Shown piece by piece: positions 35,420-44,967 of a stretch of DNA of 64,000 bases. The notes beneath the pieces are model-generated. The model did no database searches and had not been told where the DNA came from. It was given only the letters and a program-made list of their open reading frames with translations. Source of the DNA: Trichococcus sp. K1Tr (GTDB lineage Bacteria > Bacillota > Bacilli > Lactobacillales > Aerococcaceae); contig NZ_JAQMHR010000002.1 of assembly GCF_028309625.1 (NCBI RefSeq), positions 248,001 through 312,000 on the forward strand. Direction: 5' to 3'. The position numbers were made by a program, and so were the translations under genes. Positions within the stretch are counted from its first letter, which is position 1. Each line of letters opens with the position of its first letter.

Positions 35420-35456
35420 AAAAAATTCCCGGCGAAATCACGCTTCGCCGGGAATT
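35420..35456 (-). terminator. Terminator of the HesB-like gene
   Basis: Perfect stem AATTCCCGGCGAA / TTCGCCGGGAATT; read on the minus strand it is followed by TTTTTTGG. Confidence 0.8.
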
Positions 35457-35497
35457 GCTGCCATAAGGAATGAACACTTAATCTGTTGCCGCTTTTC

Positions 35498-35830
35498 TCA
35501 ATCTTTCAACTTCATATTTTCGTAGGTCATGTGCGGGTTCAGCAGTCCACGATTGCTTTTCAGGACGAAGGAAAAACTGCTGTCTTTGAAGTCGATGATG
35601 TTATCCTCATCCAATTGCTGCAGGCTGTCCTTGGTGACTTTGACCGCGCCGAAGTTGGTGTCCAAAACGGTGTCGTAGTTCGGGTTTTCCGCATCATACG
35701 CTCGGAGCGTGAACATGCTGCTGTCCGGTCCGCCGCAGCCGTAGATGGTGCTCATGTACAAAGAGAGTTCCTCGGTCATCCCCAATTTTTCCAGTCGTTG
35801 CATGGCATTTTCTGTGAACGTCAATTTCAT
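35498..35830 (-). CDS. HesB/IscA-like iron-sulfur cluster family protein
   Basis: A 110-aa protein of the HesB-like family: MKLTFTENAMQRLEKLG at the start, a YGCGGPDS segment holding the only Cys, and a C-terminal beta region (SFSFVLKSNRGLLN). Canonical A-type carriers have three Cys (C..CxC); only one is present here, so metal or cluster binding may be lost or different. A TATAAT (35857-35852 minus) lies about 25 bp before the start; GAGGTGAGAG is the ribosome binding site. Confidence 0.75.
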   Translation of the reverse strand: MKLTFTENAMQRLEKLGMTEELSLYMSTIYGCGGPDSSMFTLRAYDAENPNYDTVLDTNFGAVKVTKDSLQQLDEDNIIDFKDSSFSFVLKSNRGLLNPHMTYENMKLKD

Positions 35831-35906
35831 TTTCTCTCACCTCTTGTACTAATTATAGAACATACCCTCGCGAAACAAATCGGATATGCTCACTCCGATA
35901 AAATAT

Positions 35907-35935
35907 TTGACAAGGTGAGAATCAGATGTTATATT
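35907..35935 (+). promoter_or_regulatory. Promoter of the metY T-box transcript
   Basis: TTGACA (35907-35912), 17-nt spacer, TATATT (35930-35935). Confidence 0.8.
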
Positions 35936-35941
35936 TAATTA

Positions 35942-36236
35942 AATTTTAATAGAAGAGCGATGAAGAGAAGAGTACCTTTCGATCGTCATTCCAGAGAGCC
36001 CCGGCAGGTGAAAAGGGGTATGATGAAAAAAAGCGAAGATGGTCTCGGAGCAAAGCAATGCGGATAGTGTTGCTTCGGTTTGTGCACGATAGCGCACAGA
36101 AGTATAACAAGCGGGAGCTTGCGTACTTTTTAAGGTATGGATCGCGAGGTCCCTACGAACATGGGTGGTAACACGAAGAGCTTTCGTCCCTGTATTTCAA
36201 TCAATTGGAATATAGGGACGAGGGCTTTTTTGCTTT
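35942..36236 (+). promoter_or_regulatory. T-box riboswitch (Met specifier) controlling metY
   Basis: Stem I contains AGTA (loop E) and AGAGAG; the specifier loop reads GAAGATGG, placing ATG (36039-36041) as the Met codon, with the helix TCTC/GAGA just below. The T-box sequence GGGTGGTAACACG is at about 36164-36177. The terminator is an extended AGCTTTCGTCCCT / AGGGACGAGGGCT hairpin (36180-36225) with a T run. The same GAAxATGG-TCT specifier context occurs in the leader at 58440-58772. Uncharged tRNA-Met should promote readthrough. Confidence 0.88.
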
Positions 36237-36343
36237 TTACTAAATCAGAGGAACAACTGAAGCAACCTCGGCTAATCGGAAATGACCCAGAAGAGCAACT
36301 GCCATGCAAGAATAGATCTAAAATCAGAAGGGAAAGATGACAA

Positions 36344-37624
36344 ATGACAGAGAAAAATTACAGTTTTGAAACGTTGCAAGTACATGCAGGCCAAGTGCCG
36401 GACCCCGTTACCGGAGCCCGTGCGGTGCCGATCTACCAAACAACCGCCTTCGTCTTCGACAGCGCGGAACAGGCTGCCGGCCGTTTTGCTTTGACGGATG
36501 CCGGAAATGTCTACACCCGTTTGACGAACCCGACAACCGCAGTCGTGGATGCGCGGGTTGCTGCGCTTGAAGGCGGAACTTCCGCCGTTACGGTCGCTTC
36601 AGGTTCTGCGGCTATCACTTACGCTATCCTGAACGTGGCGAATGCGGGCGATGAAATCGTTGCTGCCAGCACGCTTTATGGCGGAACCTATAATCTTTTC
36701 AGCGCGACCTTGCCTAATTTGGGCATCAAAACAACTTTCATTGATCCTGAAGATCCGGCTAACTTCGAAGCTGCGATCACGGAAAAGACGAAGGCCATCT
36801 TCATCGAATCGATCGGAAACCCGAGCACCAACCTGATCGATATCGAAAAAGTCGCTGAAATCGCGCATAACCACGGCATCATCTTGATCGTGGACAACAC
36901 GTTCGGCACGCCTTACCTGATCCGTCCGTTCGAATTCGGCGCCGATGTTGTGGTCCACTCTGCCACTAAATTCCTGGGCGGGCACGGCACAACAATGGGC
37001 GGTGTCGTCATCGAATCCGGCAAGTTCGATTTCGCCGCCAGCGGAAGATACCCTGGCTTCACGACGCCTGATGCGCATTACAACGGGCTGGTCTATACCG
37101 ATCTGGGACCGGGAGCGTTCACGACAAAAATCCGCGTGCAGTTGCTGCGCGACACGGGAGCCTGCATCGGACCGATCGATTCTTTCCTGTTGCTGCAAGG
37201 AATCGAAACGTTGTCATTGCGCGTTGAACGCCATGTGGAAAACACCCGCAAGGTTGTCGCTTATCTGGCGAACCACCCGAAAGTGTCTTGGGTGAATTAT
37301 CCGGAACTGCCGGATAGCAAATACAAGGCGCTTGCCGATAAATACTTCCCTAAAGGTGCCGGATCGATCTTCACTTTCGGCATCCAGGGCGGTAAACAAG
37401 CCGGCATCGAGTGGATCGATAAGCTGGAATTGTTCTCGCTGCTTGCGAACGTTGCCGACGCAAAATCATTGGTCATCCACCCGGCCAGCACGACCCACGC
37501 GCAACTGAGCGACGATGACCTTATTGCTGCCGGTGTTTCCGGTGACATGATCCGCCTGTCCATCGGAATCGAAAATGCCGATGACATCATCGCCGACTTG
37601 GATCAAGCTTTCGGACAAATCTAA
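36344..37624 (+). CDS. metY: O-acetylhomoserine sulfhydrylase
   Basis: A PLP enzyme that makes homocysteine (or methionine) from O-acetylhomoserine and sulfide. The 426-aa protein begins [10 protein letters not shown] and has the PLP lysine in [26 protein letters not shown] and [17 protein letters not shown] are family segments. The length (about 430) is that of the MetY subgroup rather than MetB/MetC (about 380-390). Upstream Met T-box confirms a methionine-supply role. Confidence 0.93.
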   Translation: MTEKNYSFETLQVHAGQVPDPVTGARAVPIYQTTAFVFDSAEQAAGRFALTDAGNVYTRLTNPTTAVVDARVAALEGGTSAVTVASGSAAITYAILNVANAGDEIVAASTLYGGTYNLFSATLPNLGIKTTFIDPEDPANFEAAITEKTKAIFIESIGNPSTNLIDIEKVAEIAHNHGIILIVDNTFGTPYLIRPFEFGADVVVHSATKFLGGHGTTMGGVVIESGKFDFAASGRYPGFTTPDAHYNGLVYTDLGPGAFTTKIRVQLLRDTGACIGPIDSFLLLQGIETLSLRVERHVENTRKVVAYLANHPKVSWVNYPELPDSKYKALADKYFPKGAGSIFTFGIQGGKQAGIEWIDKLELFSLLANVADAKSLVIHPASTTHAQLSDDDLIAAGVSGDMIRLSIGIENADDIIADLDQAFGQI

Positions 37625-37632
37625 AACATGCG

Positions 37633-37677
37633 AAAGCCGCTCTGTCAGAATTTGGTTTCTGACAGAGCGGCTTTTTT
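37633..37677 (+). terminator. Terminator after metY
   Basis: AAAGCCGCTCTGTCAGAA / TTTCTGACAGAGCGGCTTT stem and T run. Confidence 0.9.
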
Positions 37678-37691
37678 CTGGGGGGACATTA

Positions 37692-37730
37692 ATCGGACAA
37701 CGAGTGCCCAAGCCAAACGTCGGTTGTCCG
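37692..37730 (-). terminator. Probable terminator of the DNA glycosylase gene
   Basis: TCGGACAAC / GTTGTCCGA inverted repeat 41 bp past the stop of the minus-strand gene. Weak T tract. Confidence 0.4.
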
Positions 37731-37771
37731 ATTCATCGGTAATATCGGACATCTTCGAACTTCCGTCTGAA

Positions 37772-38254
37772 TCAAAGATATGCCGCTAGCACCGACCAAG
37801 CTTCCAGTTTTTCGGGCAGTGTTTTGACATGTTTGCCGCGCATGGGGCTGGTCGATGGGAGCGGCAGGTAGACCAATCCGGAGTCCTCATCCAGACCGAA
37901 GTGCTTTTTGTAGCTGCGGTAAGCTTTCCCGCCATTGAAGGCGATGGCTTTGATCTGGGGATGATCGCGCAGAAGGGTCTTCAAGTCGTTCGGATATTCC
38001 TCTTTGATGGCCGAATCGAGGCTGCCTTCACGGTAACAGGAGTGGATGACATCCCAGAGGGCGACATGATGCTTTTTCAGAAGCGAAAGGCGATCCTCAT
38101 AGGTCATCGGATCCTCCTCGCCGAGCAGGGAGAAAATGATTTGCCAGAAATGATTCCTCGGGTTCCCGTAATAGTGTTGTGCTTCCAGCGACTTTGCGCC
38201 GGGCATCGATCCCAGAATCAGAACGTGGGCTTGGGAATCGATGACAGGTGCCAT
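37772..38254 (-). CDS. DNA-deoxyinosine (hypoxanthine-DNA) glycosylase, UDG superfamily
   Basis: A 160-aa DNA-repair glycosylase removing deaminated bases. Motif 1 is ILGSMPGAKSLEAQHYYGNPRNHFW, quoted here by key residues only: GSMPG, then YYGNPRN and FW, typical of the hypoxanthine-DNA glycosylase branch (family 6). Motif 2 is LPLPSTSPMRG (SPS/TSP). The ATG at 38254 has no strong ribosome binding site; the frame extends 14 residues further upstream without ATG, GTG or TTG, so a non-canonical start cannot be excluded. Confidence 0.82.
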   Translation of the reverse strand: MAPVIDSQAHVLILGSMPGAKSLEAQHYYGNPRNHFWQIIFSLLGEEDPMTYEDRLSLLKKHHVALWDVIHSCYREGSLDSAIKEEYPNDLKTLLRDHPQIKAIAFNGGKAYRSYKKHFGLDEDSGLVYLPLPSTSPMRGKHVKTLPEKLEAWSVLAAYL

Positions 38255-38379
38255 CGAGTAAAGTTTGTCGGATTGTTTCAGTCGGAACGCATCCTTTCAA
38301 AGTTATTGTGTATCCATTCTACCAAAACCGCGCCAGAGCAGGAAACATTCGAGCTTGTCAAAAAATTTAAATAAAACAG

Positions 38380-38408
38380 TTGACGGAAGGATAGCGATGC
38401 GTTAAAAT
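38380..38408 (+). promoter_or_regulatory. Promoter of the trp operon
   Basis: TTGACG (38380-38385), 17-nt spacer, TAAAAT (38403-38408). Confidence 0.8.
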
Positions 38409-38414
38409 AATCCC

Positions 38415-38722
38415 AACATTAAGAAATCGTTAGAAAAATCATTTCCATCTAATTAAACCGATAATCAAGAGAAGTACGCATCATACCTTGTTTCCAGAGA
38501 GTCGCCGCCAGTGAGAGTGCGATAGCGAAGGGGATGCCGAATGGACTTGAGAGGGTTGCCTTGAAAAGAGTAGGGGCAAACGGGGAACCTGGTCCGTTAA
38601 CAGACAGGCACATATGTTGGTATGTGAACGAGTGGGCGATTCATTTCGTCAATTTGGGTGGTATCGCAGGAGAATACAAGCTCTTGTCCCTTTAAAGGGG
38701 GGACAAGGGCTTTTTTTGTACA
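38415..38722 (+). promoter_or_regulatory. T-box riboswitch (Trp specifier) controlling trpDCFBA
   Basis: Stem I: CAAG/CTTG base helix, AGTA loop E, GCATC/GATGC upper helix, AGAGAG distal motif, and a specifier loop CGAATGGA with TGG (38542-38544) as the Trp codon. T-box GGGTGGTATCGC is at about 38660-38671. The terminator is CTCTTGTCCCTTT / AAAGGGGGGACAAG with seven T. It should let the operon be read when tRNA-Trp is uncharged. Confidence 0.9.
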
Positions 38723-38745
38723 TAAAAAATGATGAGGTGAATGAA

Positions 38746-39813
38746 ATGCTAAAGATAAAAGAGACGAAACAGACCGAAGAAATTCTCCCGCAAGACAGCA
38801 TGAAAGCCGCTATCGACAAACTAGTGAAAAAAGAAGAACTTTCCCCGCAATTGACGAAGACCATCATGCACCAGATCATGAGCGGTCAAGCCAGTCCGGT
38901 CCAGATCGCATCTTACCTGACCGCTATGCGGATGAAAGGCGAGACGGCTGGAGAAATCAGTGCTTCCGCTGAAGTGATGCGGGATTTTTCCAATAAGGTG
39001 CGGACCAAGACGACGGCATTGGACATCGTCGGAACCGGCGGCGATCAAGCCTTCACCTTCAACATCTCAACTGTCTCTTCCTTTGTCATCGCTGCTGCAG
39101 GGATCCCGGTGGCGAAACACGGCAACCGCAGCTCCTCAAGCAAATGCGGCAGCGCGGATGTGCTGGAAGAATTAGGTGTGAACATCGAAGCCAGCGCGCA
39201 ACACAGCGAAGCGATGCTGGAAGAAATCGGCATGTGCTTCATGTATGCCCAAAAATATCATCCATCTATGAAGCATGCGGCACCCGTCAGAAAAGAAATG
39301 GGCGTCCGGACGATCTTCAATGTCCTCGGGCCATTGGCGAATCCGGCCAATGCGAATATGCAACTGCTTGGTGTTTATGATGTCGCACTGGTGGACACGA
39401 TGGCTGAAGTGCTGAACCAATTGCAGATGGAACGGGCTTTGGTGTTCGGCGGAAATGACGGTTTGGACGAGATCACTTTGACCACAACATCGGAAGTCGC
39501 GGAGCTCCGCGATGGCAAGGTCACCCATTTCACATTCGATCCGAAAGATTATGGTTTTGAGTACTGCACGAACGAAGATCTGGTGGGCGGAGAACCGGCT
39601 GAGAATGCCGCAATCGCCTTGGCGATCTTGAGCGGCGAAAAAGGGCCGAAGCGCGACACCGTGCTGCTGAACGCCGGCATGGCCATCTACTTGGCCAACG
39701 ACAATTACACGATCGCTGACGGCATCAAACGCGCAGCCGAATTGATCGACAGCGGCGCGGCTTTGAAAAAACTGCAGCAATTCATCACAGCATCACAGGA
39801 GGCGACAAAATGA
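38746..39813 (+). CDS. trpD: Anthranilate phosphoribosyltransferase
   Basis: Second step of tryptophan synthesis, adding phosphoribosyl to anthranilate. 355 aa; motifs DIVGTGGDQAFTFNISTVSS (PRPP site) and AKHGNRSSSSKCGSADVLEE are complete. The N-terminus (MLKIKETKQTEEIL) is about 15 residues longer than usual. ATG at 38746 with GAGGTGA upstream. First gene after the T-box; no trpE or trpG precedes it. ATGA overlap with trpC. Confidence 0.95.
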   Translation: MLKIKETKQTEEILPQDSMKAAIDKLVKKEELSPQLTKTIMHQIMSGQASPVQIASYLTAMRMKGETAGEISASAEVMRDFSNKVRTKTTALDIVGTGGDQAFTFNISTVSSFVIAAAGIPVAKHGNRSSSSKCGSADVLEELGVNIEASAQHSEAMLEEIGMCFMYAQKYHPSMKHAAPVRKEMGVRTIFNVLGPLANPANANMQLLGVYDVALVDTMAEVLNQLQMERALVFGGNDGLDEITLTTTSEVAELRDGKVTHFTFDPKDYGFEYCTNEDLVGGEPAENAAIALAILSGEKGPKRDTVLLNAGMAIYLANDNYTIADGIKRAAELIDSGAALKKLQQFITASQEATK

Positions 39814-40592
39814 TATTGGACGACATCATAGCAGCTACAAGGATAAGGGTGGAAAAAGCTAAACAGGTCATCCCCCTGGAAGAAATGAAACAAGCAGCCT
39901 TGGCATTGCCGATTAATCAGGATTTCCCCTTCGAAAAGGCGCTGACCGGCGAAGGGATCCGCTTCATCTGCGAATGCAAGAAGGCGTCCCCTTCGAAAGG
40001 CGTAATCGTGGAGGATTTCCCTTACCTCGAAATCGCCAAGGCCTACGAAGAAGCGGGGGCATCCGCAATTTCGGTATTGACCGAGCCCGATTTTTTCCAA
40101 GGCGAAAACCGCTTCCTGACGGAAATAAAACAGGCAGTATCGCTTCCAATCATACGGAAAGATTTCATCATCGATGCCTACCAGATCTATGAAGCGAAAG
40201 TCATCGGCGCGGATGCCGTACTGTTGATAGCAACAATCCTGACGGAGGAAGAATTGGATACTTTCCAACGCTTGGCCCGTGAACTGGGGCTTTCGGCCTT
40301 GGTGGAGGCTCACACCGAAGAAGAGCTCCTGAAGGCGTTGCGGACGAGCCCGAAAATGATCGGCGTCAACAATAGGGACTTGAAGACCTTCAAAGTGGAC
40401 ATCCAGCAGTCCATCAGGCTGCGCGCACTGGTGCCGGATGATATTCTTTTCGTGGCCGAGAGCGGCATCTCGGAAAGACAGGAAGTCATCGAATTGGAAG
40501 CGGGCAACGTCGATGCCATCCTGATTGGTGAAACGATGATGGTTTCGCCGGACAAAAAAGGCATGCTGGATCGCCTGCGGGGAATCAGCTGA
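39810..40592 (+). CDS. trpC: Indole-3-glycerol phosphate synthase
   Basis: A 260-aa TIM-barrel enzyme, start MILDDIIAATRIRVEKAK, catalytic Lys in ICECKKASPSKG, GVNNRDLKTF and VAESGIS phosphate-site segments. Full family length. Start overlaps trpD stop and its stop overlaps the trpF start. Confidence 0.96.
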   Translation: MILDDIIAATRIRVEKAKQVIPLEEMKQAALALPINQDFPFEKALTGEGIRFICECKKASPSKGVIVEDFPYLEIAKAYEEAGASAISVLTEPDFFQGENRFLTEIKQAVSLPIIRKDFIIDAYQIYEAKVIGADAVLLIATILTEEELDTFQRLARELGLSALVEAHTEEELLKALRTSPKMIGVNNRDLKTFKVDIQQSIRLRALVPDDILFVAESGISERQEVIELEAGNVDAILIGETMMVSPDKKGMLDRLRGIS

Positions 40593-41203
40593 TGGTCAAA
40601 GTGAAAATCTGCGGCCTGAAACGAGTCGAGGATGCGGAAATGCTGAATGAACTGCGCCCGGATTTTGCAGGCTTCATTTTCGCACCTAGCAAGCGGCAGA
40701 TTTCGTTGGAGCAGGCGCTGGAAATCAGGGCAGCCCTAGATGATGCCATTCCGGCAGTCGGCGTCTTCGTCAACGAACCGATCGAAAACATCGTCACCAT
40801 CGTGGAAAGCCGGGCGATCCAGATCGTGCAGCTCCACGGCGGTGAGGATAACACTTATATAGAAGAGTTGGGCAAGCGGATCACACTTCCGATCATCAAA
40901 GCGGTTGCGGTCAAGGACACCGCTGACGTCAAGAAGGAATACGCTGCCGATATCCTCCTCTATGACACGTACCAAAGCGGCGTGGCAGGGGGTACCGGAA
41001 AGACATTCAACTGGGATTTGCTGAAGGAAGCAACGCATCCATTCTTCCTGGCGGGCGGCCTGCATGCAGGCAACCTCGAAGCAGCCATCCAACAAGTGCA
41101 ACCATACGCAGTGGACATCTCGAGCGGCGTCGAAACGGACGGCGTGAAGGATTTTGAAAAAATCAAATCAGTAATGGAAATCATTGGGAGGTCAATAAAA
41201 TGA
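40592..41203 (+). CDS. trpF: Phosphoribosylanthranilate isomerase
   Basis: A 203-aa TIM barrel; [14 protein letters not shown] with the catalytic Cys, [19 protein letters not shown] with the catalytic Asp, and the phosphate loop [10 protein letters not shown] / [18 protein letters not shown] junction with trpC; ATGA junction with trpB. Confidence 0.96.
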   Translation: MVKVKICGLKRVEDAEMLNELRPDFAGFIFAPSKRQISLEQALEIRAALDDAIPAVGVFVNEPIENIVTIVESRAIQIVQLHGGEDNTYIEELGKRITLPIIKAVAVKDTADVKKEYAADILLYDTYQSGVAGGTGKTFNWDLLKEATHPFFLAGGLHAGNLEAAIQQVQPYAVDISSGVETDGVKDFEKIKSVMEIIGRSIK

Positions 41204-42381
41204 AAAGTTATTTTGGTGCACACGGGGGACAGTTCATTCCCGAAACCTTGATGAACGCTTGCTTGGAATTGTCGGAAGCTTTTTTCCGATTCAGTGAGGA
41301 TCCGGAATTCAAAAAAGAATTGAATGATCTCTTGGATAACTACGCAGGCCGGCCATCCCGCCTCTATTTCGCGGAAAAGATGACAAAGAACCTCGGCGGG
41401 GCGAAAGTCTACCTGAAACGCGAAGACCTTAACCACACGGGCTCGCATAAGATCAACAATGCGCTCGGCCAAGTGTTGTTGGCCAAAAAGATGGGCAAGA
41501 AACGCATCATTGCGGAGACCGGTGCCGGCCAGCATGGCGTGGCAACAGCCACAGCAGCTGCGCTTTTGGACATGGAGTGCGTCGTCTACATGGGCGAAGA
41601 GGACACCCAGCGCCAAGCTTTGAATGTGTTCCGGATGGAATTGTTGGGCACGAAAGTGATTCCCGTGACAAGCGGCACTGCCACACTCAAGGACGCGGTC
41701 AATGAAGCGATGAAGGATTGGGCTTCCACGTTTGAAGAGTCGCATTACTGCATCGGATCGGTCATGGGTCCGCATCCATTCCCGACCATGGTCCGCGATT
41801 TCCAGAAAATCATCGGGGAAGAGACCAAAGCCCAGATGGCCAAGGCGGAAGGCAAGCTGCCGGATGTCGTGATGGCTTGCGTCGGCGGCGGTTCGAATGC
41901 GATCGGGACTTTTTATGACTTTATCGGCGATGAAAGCGTGCGGCTGATCGGCTGCGAAGCTGCCGGCAGAGGCATCCACACGCAGGACACGGCTGCAACG
42001 ATCGCGACCGGTACGCCGGGCATTTTCCACGGCATGAAATCCTATTTCTGCCAGGATGAATACGGCCAGATCGCTCCGGTTTATTCGATATCGGCTGGAC
42101 TGGACTACCCGGGCATCGGGCCTGAACACGCGGATCTTTATGACCGTGGCCGCGCCGAGTACGTTTCAGTGACCGATGACGAGGCTGTAGCTGCCTTTGA
42201 ATACCTGGCGCGGATGGAAGGGATCATCCCGGCTATCGAAAGTTCGCATGCAATCGCGCACGCCATGGTTTTGGCGCCGACTCTGGATCCCGAAAAAATC
42301 ATCGTCATCTGTCTGTCGGGCCGTGGCGACAAGGACGTCGCAGCAATCGCAAGATACAAGGGAGTGGACATCCATGAATAA
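41200..42381 (+). CDS. trpB: Tryptophan synthase beta subunit
   Basis: PLP enzyme joining indole and serine. 393 aa; the PLP-lysine motif is [15 protein letters not shown], the phosphate cup is [10 protein letters not shown], and GCEAAGRG is conserved. Typical TrpB1 length. Overlaps trpA by 8 bp. Confidence 0.97.
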   Translation: MKSYFGAHGGQFIPETLMNACLELSEAFFRFSEDPEFKKELNDLLDNYAGRPSRLYFAEKMTKNLGGAKVYLKREDLNHTGSHKINNALGQVLLAKKMGKKRIIAETGAGQHGVATATAAALLDMECVVYMGEEDTQRQALNVFRMELLGTKVIPVTSGTATLKDAVNEAMKDWASTFEESHYCIGSVMGPHPFPTMVRDFQKIIGEETKAQMAKAEGKLPDVVMACVGGGSNAIGTFYDFIGDESVRLIGCEAAGRGIHTQDTAATIATGTPGIFHGMKSYFCQDEYGQIAPVYSISAGLDYPGIGPEHADLYDRGRAEYVSVTDDEAVAAFEYLARMEGIIPAIESSHAIAHAMVLAPTLDPEKIIVICLSGRGDKDVAAIARYKGVDIHE

Positions 42382-43150
42382 AATCACAGCTGCCTTCAAG
42401 CACAAGGCATTCATCCCTTTCGTGACTGCAGGGGATCCAGACCTGGAAACCACGAAGGAACTGATCAGGGAAATCGTTGCGAACGGAGCGGACATCGTCG
42501 AAATCGGCATCCCGTTCTCCGATCCGGTTGCGGAAGGTCCTGCCATCCAAAAAGCGGATGAGCGGGCTTTGGCGAATGGCATCAATACGGACGATATTTT
42601 TCAAATGGTGGCTGAATTGCGCACCGAAATCGACACACCTTTTGTTTTCATGACCTACATCAATCCGGTGTTCGTTTACGGCATCGATAAATTCATGGCG
42701 CGCTGCAAAGAGACCGGCGTCGATGGCATAATCATCCCGGATGTTCCGTTCGAAGAGAAGGGCTTCATCCAGGAAGCTTGCCGGGCACATGGCATCACCT
42801 ACATTTCCATGGTGGCACCTTCCTCTGCGGAACGGATCGCCATGATCGCCAAGGAAGCGGAAGGCTTCCTGTACGTCGTTTCTTCCTTGGGCGTCACCGG
42901 TGTCCGCAGCGACATCACGACCGACATCGGCAGCATTTTGGCCGAAATCCGCAAAATCAGCGATATCCCTTGCGCCATCGGTTTCGGGATTTCCAACGCG
43001 CAACAAGCCAAAGCCATGAGCGAAGTCGGAGATGGCGTCATCATCGGTTCCGCAATCATCAACATCATGGAAAAATACGGGAAGGATTCGCCGAAACCGG
43101 TCGGAGCTTTTGTGGCGGAAATGGTGGGGGCCATCCGCAGCGGCAACTGA
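42374..43150 (+). CDS. trpA: Tryptophan synthase alpha subunit
   Basis: A 258-aa TIM barrel; [33 protein letters not shown] (catalytic Glu), [11 protein letters not shown] (catalytic Asp) and [12 protein letters not shown] are all present. ATG at 42374 sits inside the end of trpB. Last gene of the operon; no clear terminator before the next gene, which has its own -10 (TATAAT, 43185-43190). Confidence 0.96.
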   Translation: MNKITAAFKHKAFIPFVTAGDPDLETTKELIREIVANGADIVEIGIPFSDPVAEGPAIQKADERALANGINTDDIFQMVAELRTEIDTPFVFMTYINPVFVYGIDKFMARCKETGVDGIIIPDVPFEEKGFIQEACRAHGITYISMVAPSSAERIAMIAKEAEGFLYVVSSLGVTGVRSDITTDIGSILAEIRKISDIPCAIGFGISNAQQAKAMSEVGDGVIIGSAIINIMEKYGKDSPKPVGAFVAEMVGAIRSGN

Positions 43151-43218
43151 AGTCCTTAAACGTGAACCGCACCGCTTGTAGCAGTATAATGAAAGGAAAA
43201 TACAGGCGGAAAGTGGTG

Positions 43219-43911
43219 ATGGTGATGAGGAAAATCATTTTGATTCGTCATGGCGCAAGCGAGTGGAATTTACTGAACCTGTTTACGGGCTGGACGGATG
43301 TCGACTTGAGTGAACAGGGTGTCACGGAAGCGAAAGAAGCCGGCCGAAAACTCAAGGAAGCCGGGATTGAATTCGATATGGCGTTCACGTCCGTGCTGCA
43401 GCGAGCGATCAAGACCTGCCATATTGTTCTGGATGAAATGGATCAATTATGGATACCGGAAGTGAAAAGCTGGCGGCTCAATGAACGGCACTATGGCGAT
43501 CTGCAGGGACTGAACAAACAGGAAACAGCCGAAAAATATGGAGAAGACCAAGTCCTGAAATGGCGGCGCTCCTACAACACGCTGCCGCCGTTGATGGATC
43601 CGGATAATCCGCTGTCGCCGGTCAAGGATCGCCGCTATGCCAATCTGCAGAAACGGGTCATTCCGATGGGGGAAGATTTGGAGACTACTTTGGACCGTGT
43701 CATTCCATTCTGGGAAGACCAGATCGCTCCGGCGGTATTGGACCGCAAGACGATTTTGGTGGCGGCCCACGGGAACTCACTGCGGGCGTTGATCAAGTAC
43801 CTCGAAGAAATACCCGATGATGAAATCATGGCTTTGGAAATCCCTACCGGACAACCATTGGTCTATGAGTTGAATGATGACCTGACGATCATCAGAAAAT
43901 ACTATCTATAA
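43219..43911 (+). CDS. gpmA: 2,3-bisphosphoglycerate-dependent phosphoglycerate mutase
   Basis: Glycolytic enzyme interconverting 3- and 2-phosphoglycerate. 230 aa; catalytic [10 protein letters not shown] with the phospho-His (the usual Glu/Gln-Ser is Ala-Ser here), [29 protein letters not shown] and [15 protein letters not shown]. The ATG at 43219 is 9 nt from AGGCGG; the ATG at 43225 fits the family's N-terminus equally well. Confidence 0.93.
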   Translation: MVMRKIILIRHGASEWNLLNLFTGWTDVDLSEQGVTEAKEAGRKLKEAGIEFDMAFTSVLQRAIKTCHIVLDEMDQLWIPEVKSWRLNERHYGDLQGLNKQETAEKYGEDQVLKWRRSYNTLPPLMDPDNPLSPVKDRRYANLQKRVIPMGEDLETTLDRVIPFWEDQIAPAVLDRKTILVAAHGNSLRALIKYLEEIPDDEIMALEIPTGQPLVYELNDDLTIIRKYYL

Positions 43912-43913
43912 TA

Positions 43914-43957
43914 AAAAAAGATGCGGCTGGGATTCCGATTCCCGGCCGCATCTTTTG
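43914..43957. terminator. Bidirectional terminator between gpmA and the NRDE gene
   Basis: AAAAAGATGCGGCTGGGA / TCCCGGCCGCATCTTTT. Confidence 0.88.
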
Positions 43958-43962
43958 TTGCA

Positions 43963-44739
43963 TCATTTTTCTTCAGCCATCAATTGAAAGTTGAAACGGA
44001 CGTCACTGCTGGTTCCGTCCGGCAGGTAGGATCTTTCCACAAAAGTCACCCGATCGGAATGGTCGATGAGGATCAGCGTTGTGGAGCGGGTGCCGTAGCG
44101 TTCCGTCTGGATGAAATTGGCAGAAACGGCGCGTAAAATCGGCAAATCCAGCGGCAAATCAGGCAGTTGGTCATCCGGCGGGGGCGTCCGATCCACCATG
44201 ATGCGGAAGATGGACTCTTCGTCAATAGTTGATGAACTAGCCAGTTCGACCATTGCCGCTTTGGTGAGGGTGACTTTTGGCCACGGCGTATCTAGCGTGG
44301 CATTGCTGACGGCATGGTTGCCTGTTTGAAGGACACTGTACTCGTCCAAAATGTTGTTGTAATGATGGAGGAGGTCGCTTGAACCGACGATCAGGTTGAA
44401 GCCATTGTAGTCGGTCCGCTGTTGCCTGACCTGATCCAGGTAGTCCTCGGGTCCAATGCTGCCGGTCAAGTAATCCATCACCAAGTTGCCGCGGGACAAT
44501 TTTTGGTCGGATTCCTGAGTGGTTATCAAATAACTGTTGGTCACGGCTGCGATTCTGCCTTGTTTGGTGATCCCGAGCCAAGTGCCGCGAGCGCTCAAAT
44601 CTTTCCCGGCCAACAGATCGGGATAATCCGGCCAGAAGTGCGCAGGCAAGGATGGCCGGTCATATTGCTCGTCCCGATTGGCCACGAGCACCAATTTGTA
44701 CGACGCATGTTGACTGAGTTGTATCGAAATCAGACACAT
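43963..44739 (-). CDS. NRDE family protein (TANGO2-like)
   Basis: A 258-aa protein with the family's invariant MC start (MCLISIQ), which may expose Cys2 after Met removal, and the eponymous NRDE in LVANRDEQYDRP. WLGITKQGRIAAVTN and STTLILIDHSDRVTF are further family segments. Function in bacteria is undetermined; eukaryotic TANGO2 relatives are linked to haem/lipid handling. ATG at 44739 follows GGGGGA. Confidence 0.87.
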   Translation of the reverse strand: MCLISIQLSQHASYKLVLVANRDEQYDRPSLPAHFWPDYPDLLAGKDLSARGTWLGITKQGRIAAVTNSYLITTQESDQKLSRGNLVMDYLTGSIGPEDYLDQVRQQRTDYNGFNLIVGSSDLLHHYNNILDEYSVLQTGNHAVSNATLDTPWPKVTLTKAAMVELASSSTIDEESIFRIMVDRTPPPDDQLPDLPLDLPILRAVSANFIQTERYGTRSTTLILIDHSDRVTFVERSYLPDGTSSDVRFNFQLMAEEK

Positions 44740-44967
44740 AGCTATTCCCCCAGTAAGATGTTGTTCTTTTATTAAGTATAGCATGCGCAACCTTCTAGGC
44801 TGAAATGAAAAAACCGCGTCGGGAAAGGCCTGCTGAATGCAGCTCGACTGCTTATGCCAAATTTCAAAACGCGCTGGATATGAGCTATAATAAGGATGAC
44901 AGTAACACCATCACGCCAATCGGAAATGCAGCGACAGGATCAACACTATTCGAAGGAGTTGTTTAAG

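Noticed and set aside
40960-42129. 389-codon open frame on the minus strand
   Set aside because: Antisense to trpF/trpB in a tightly overlapped operon; an artefact of codon bias.
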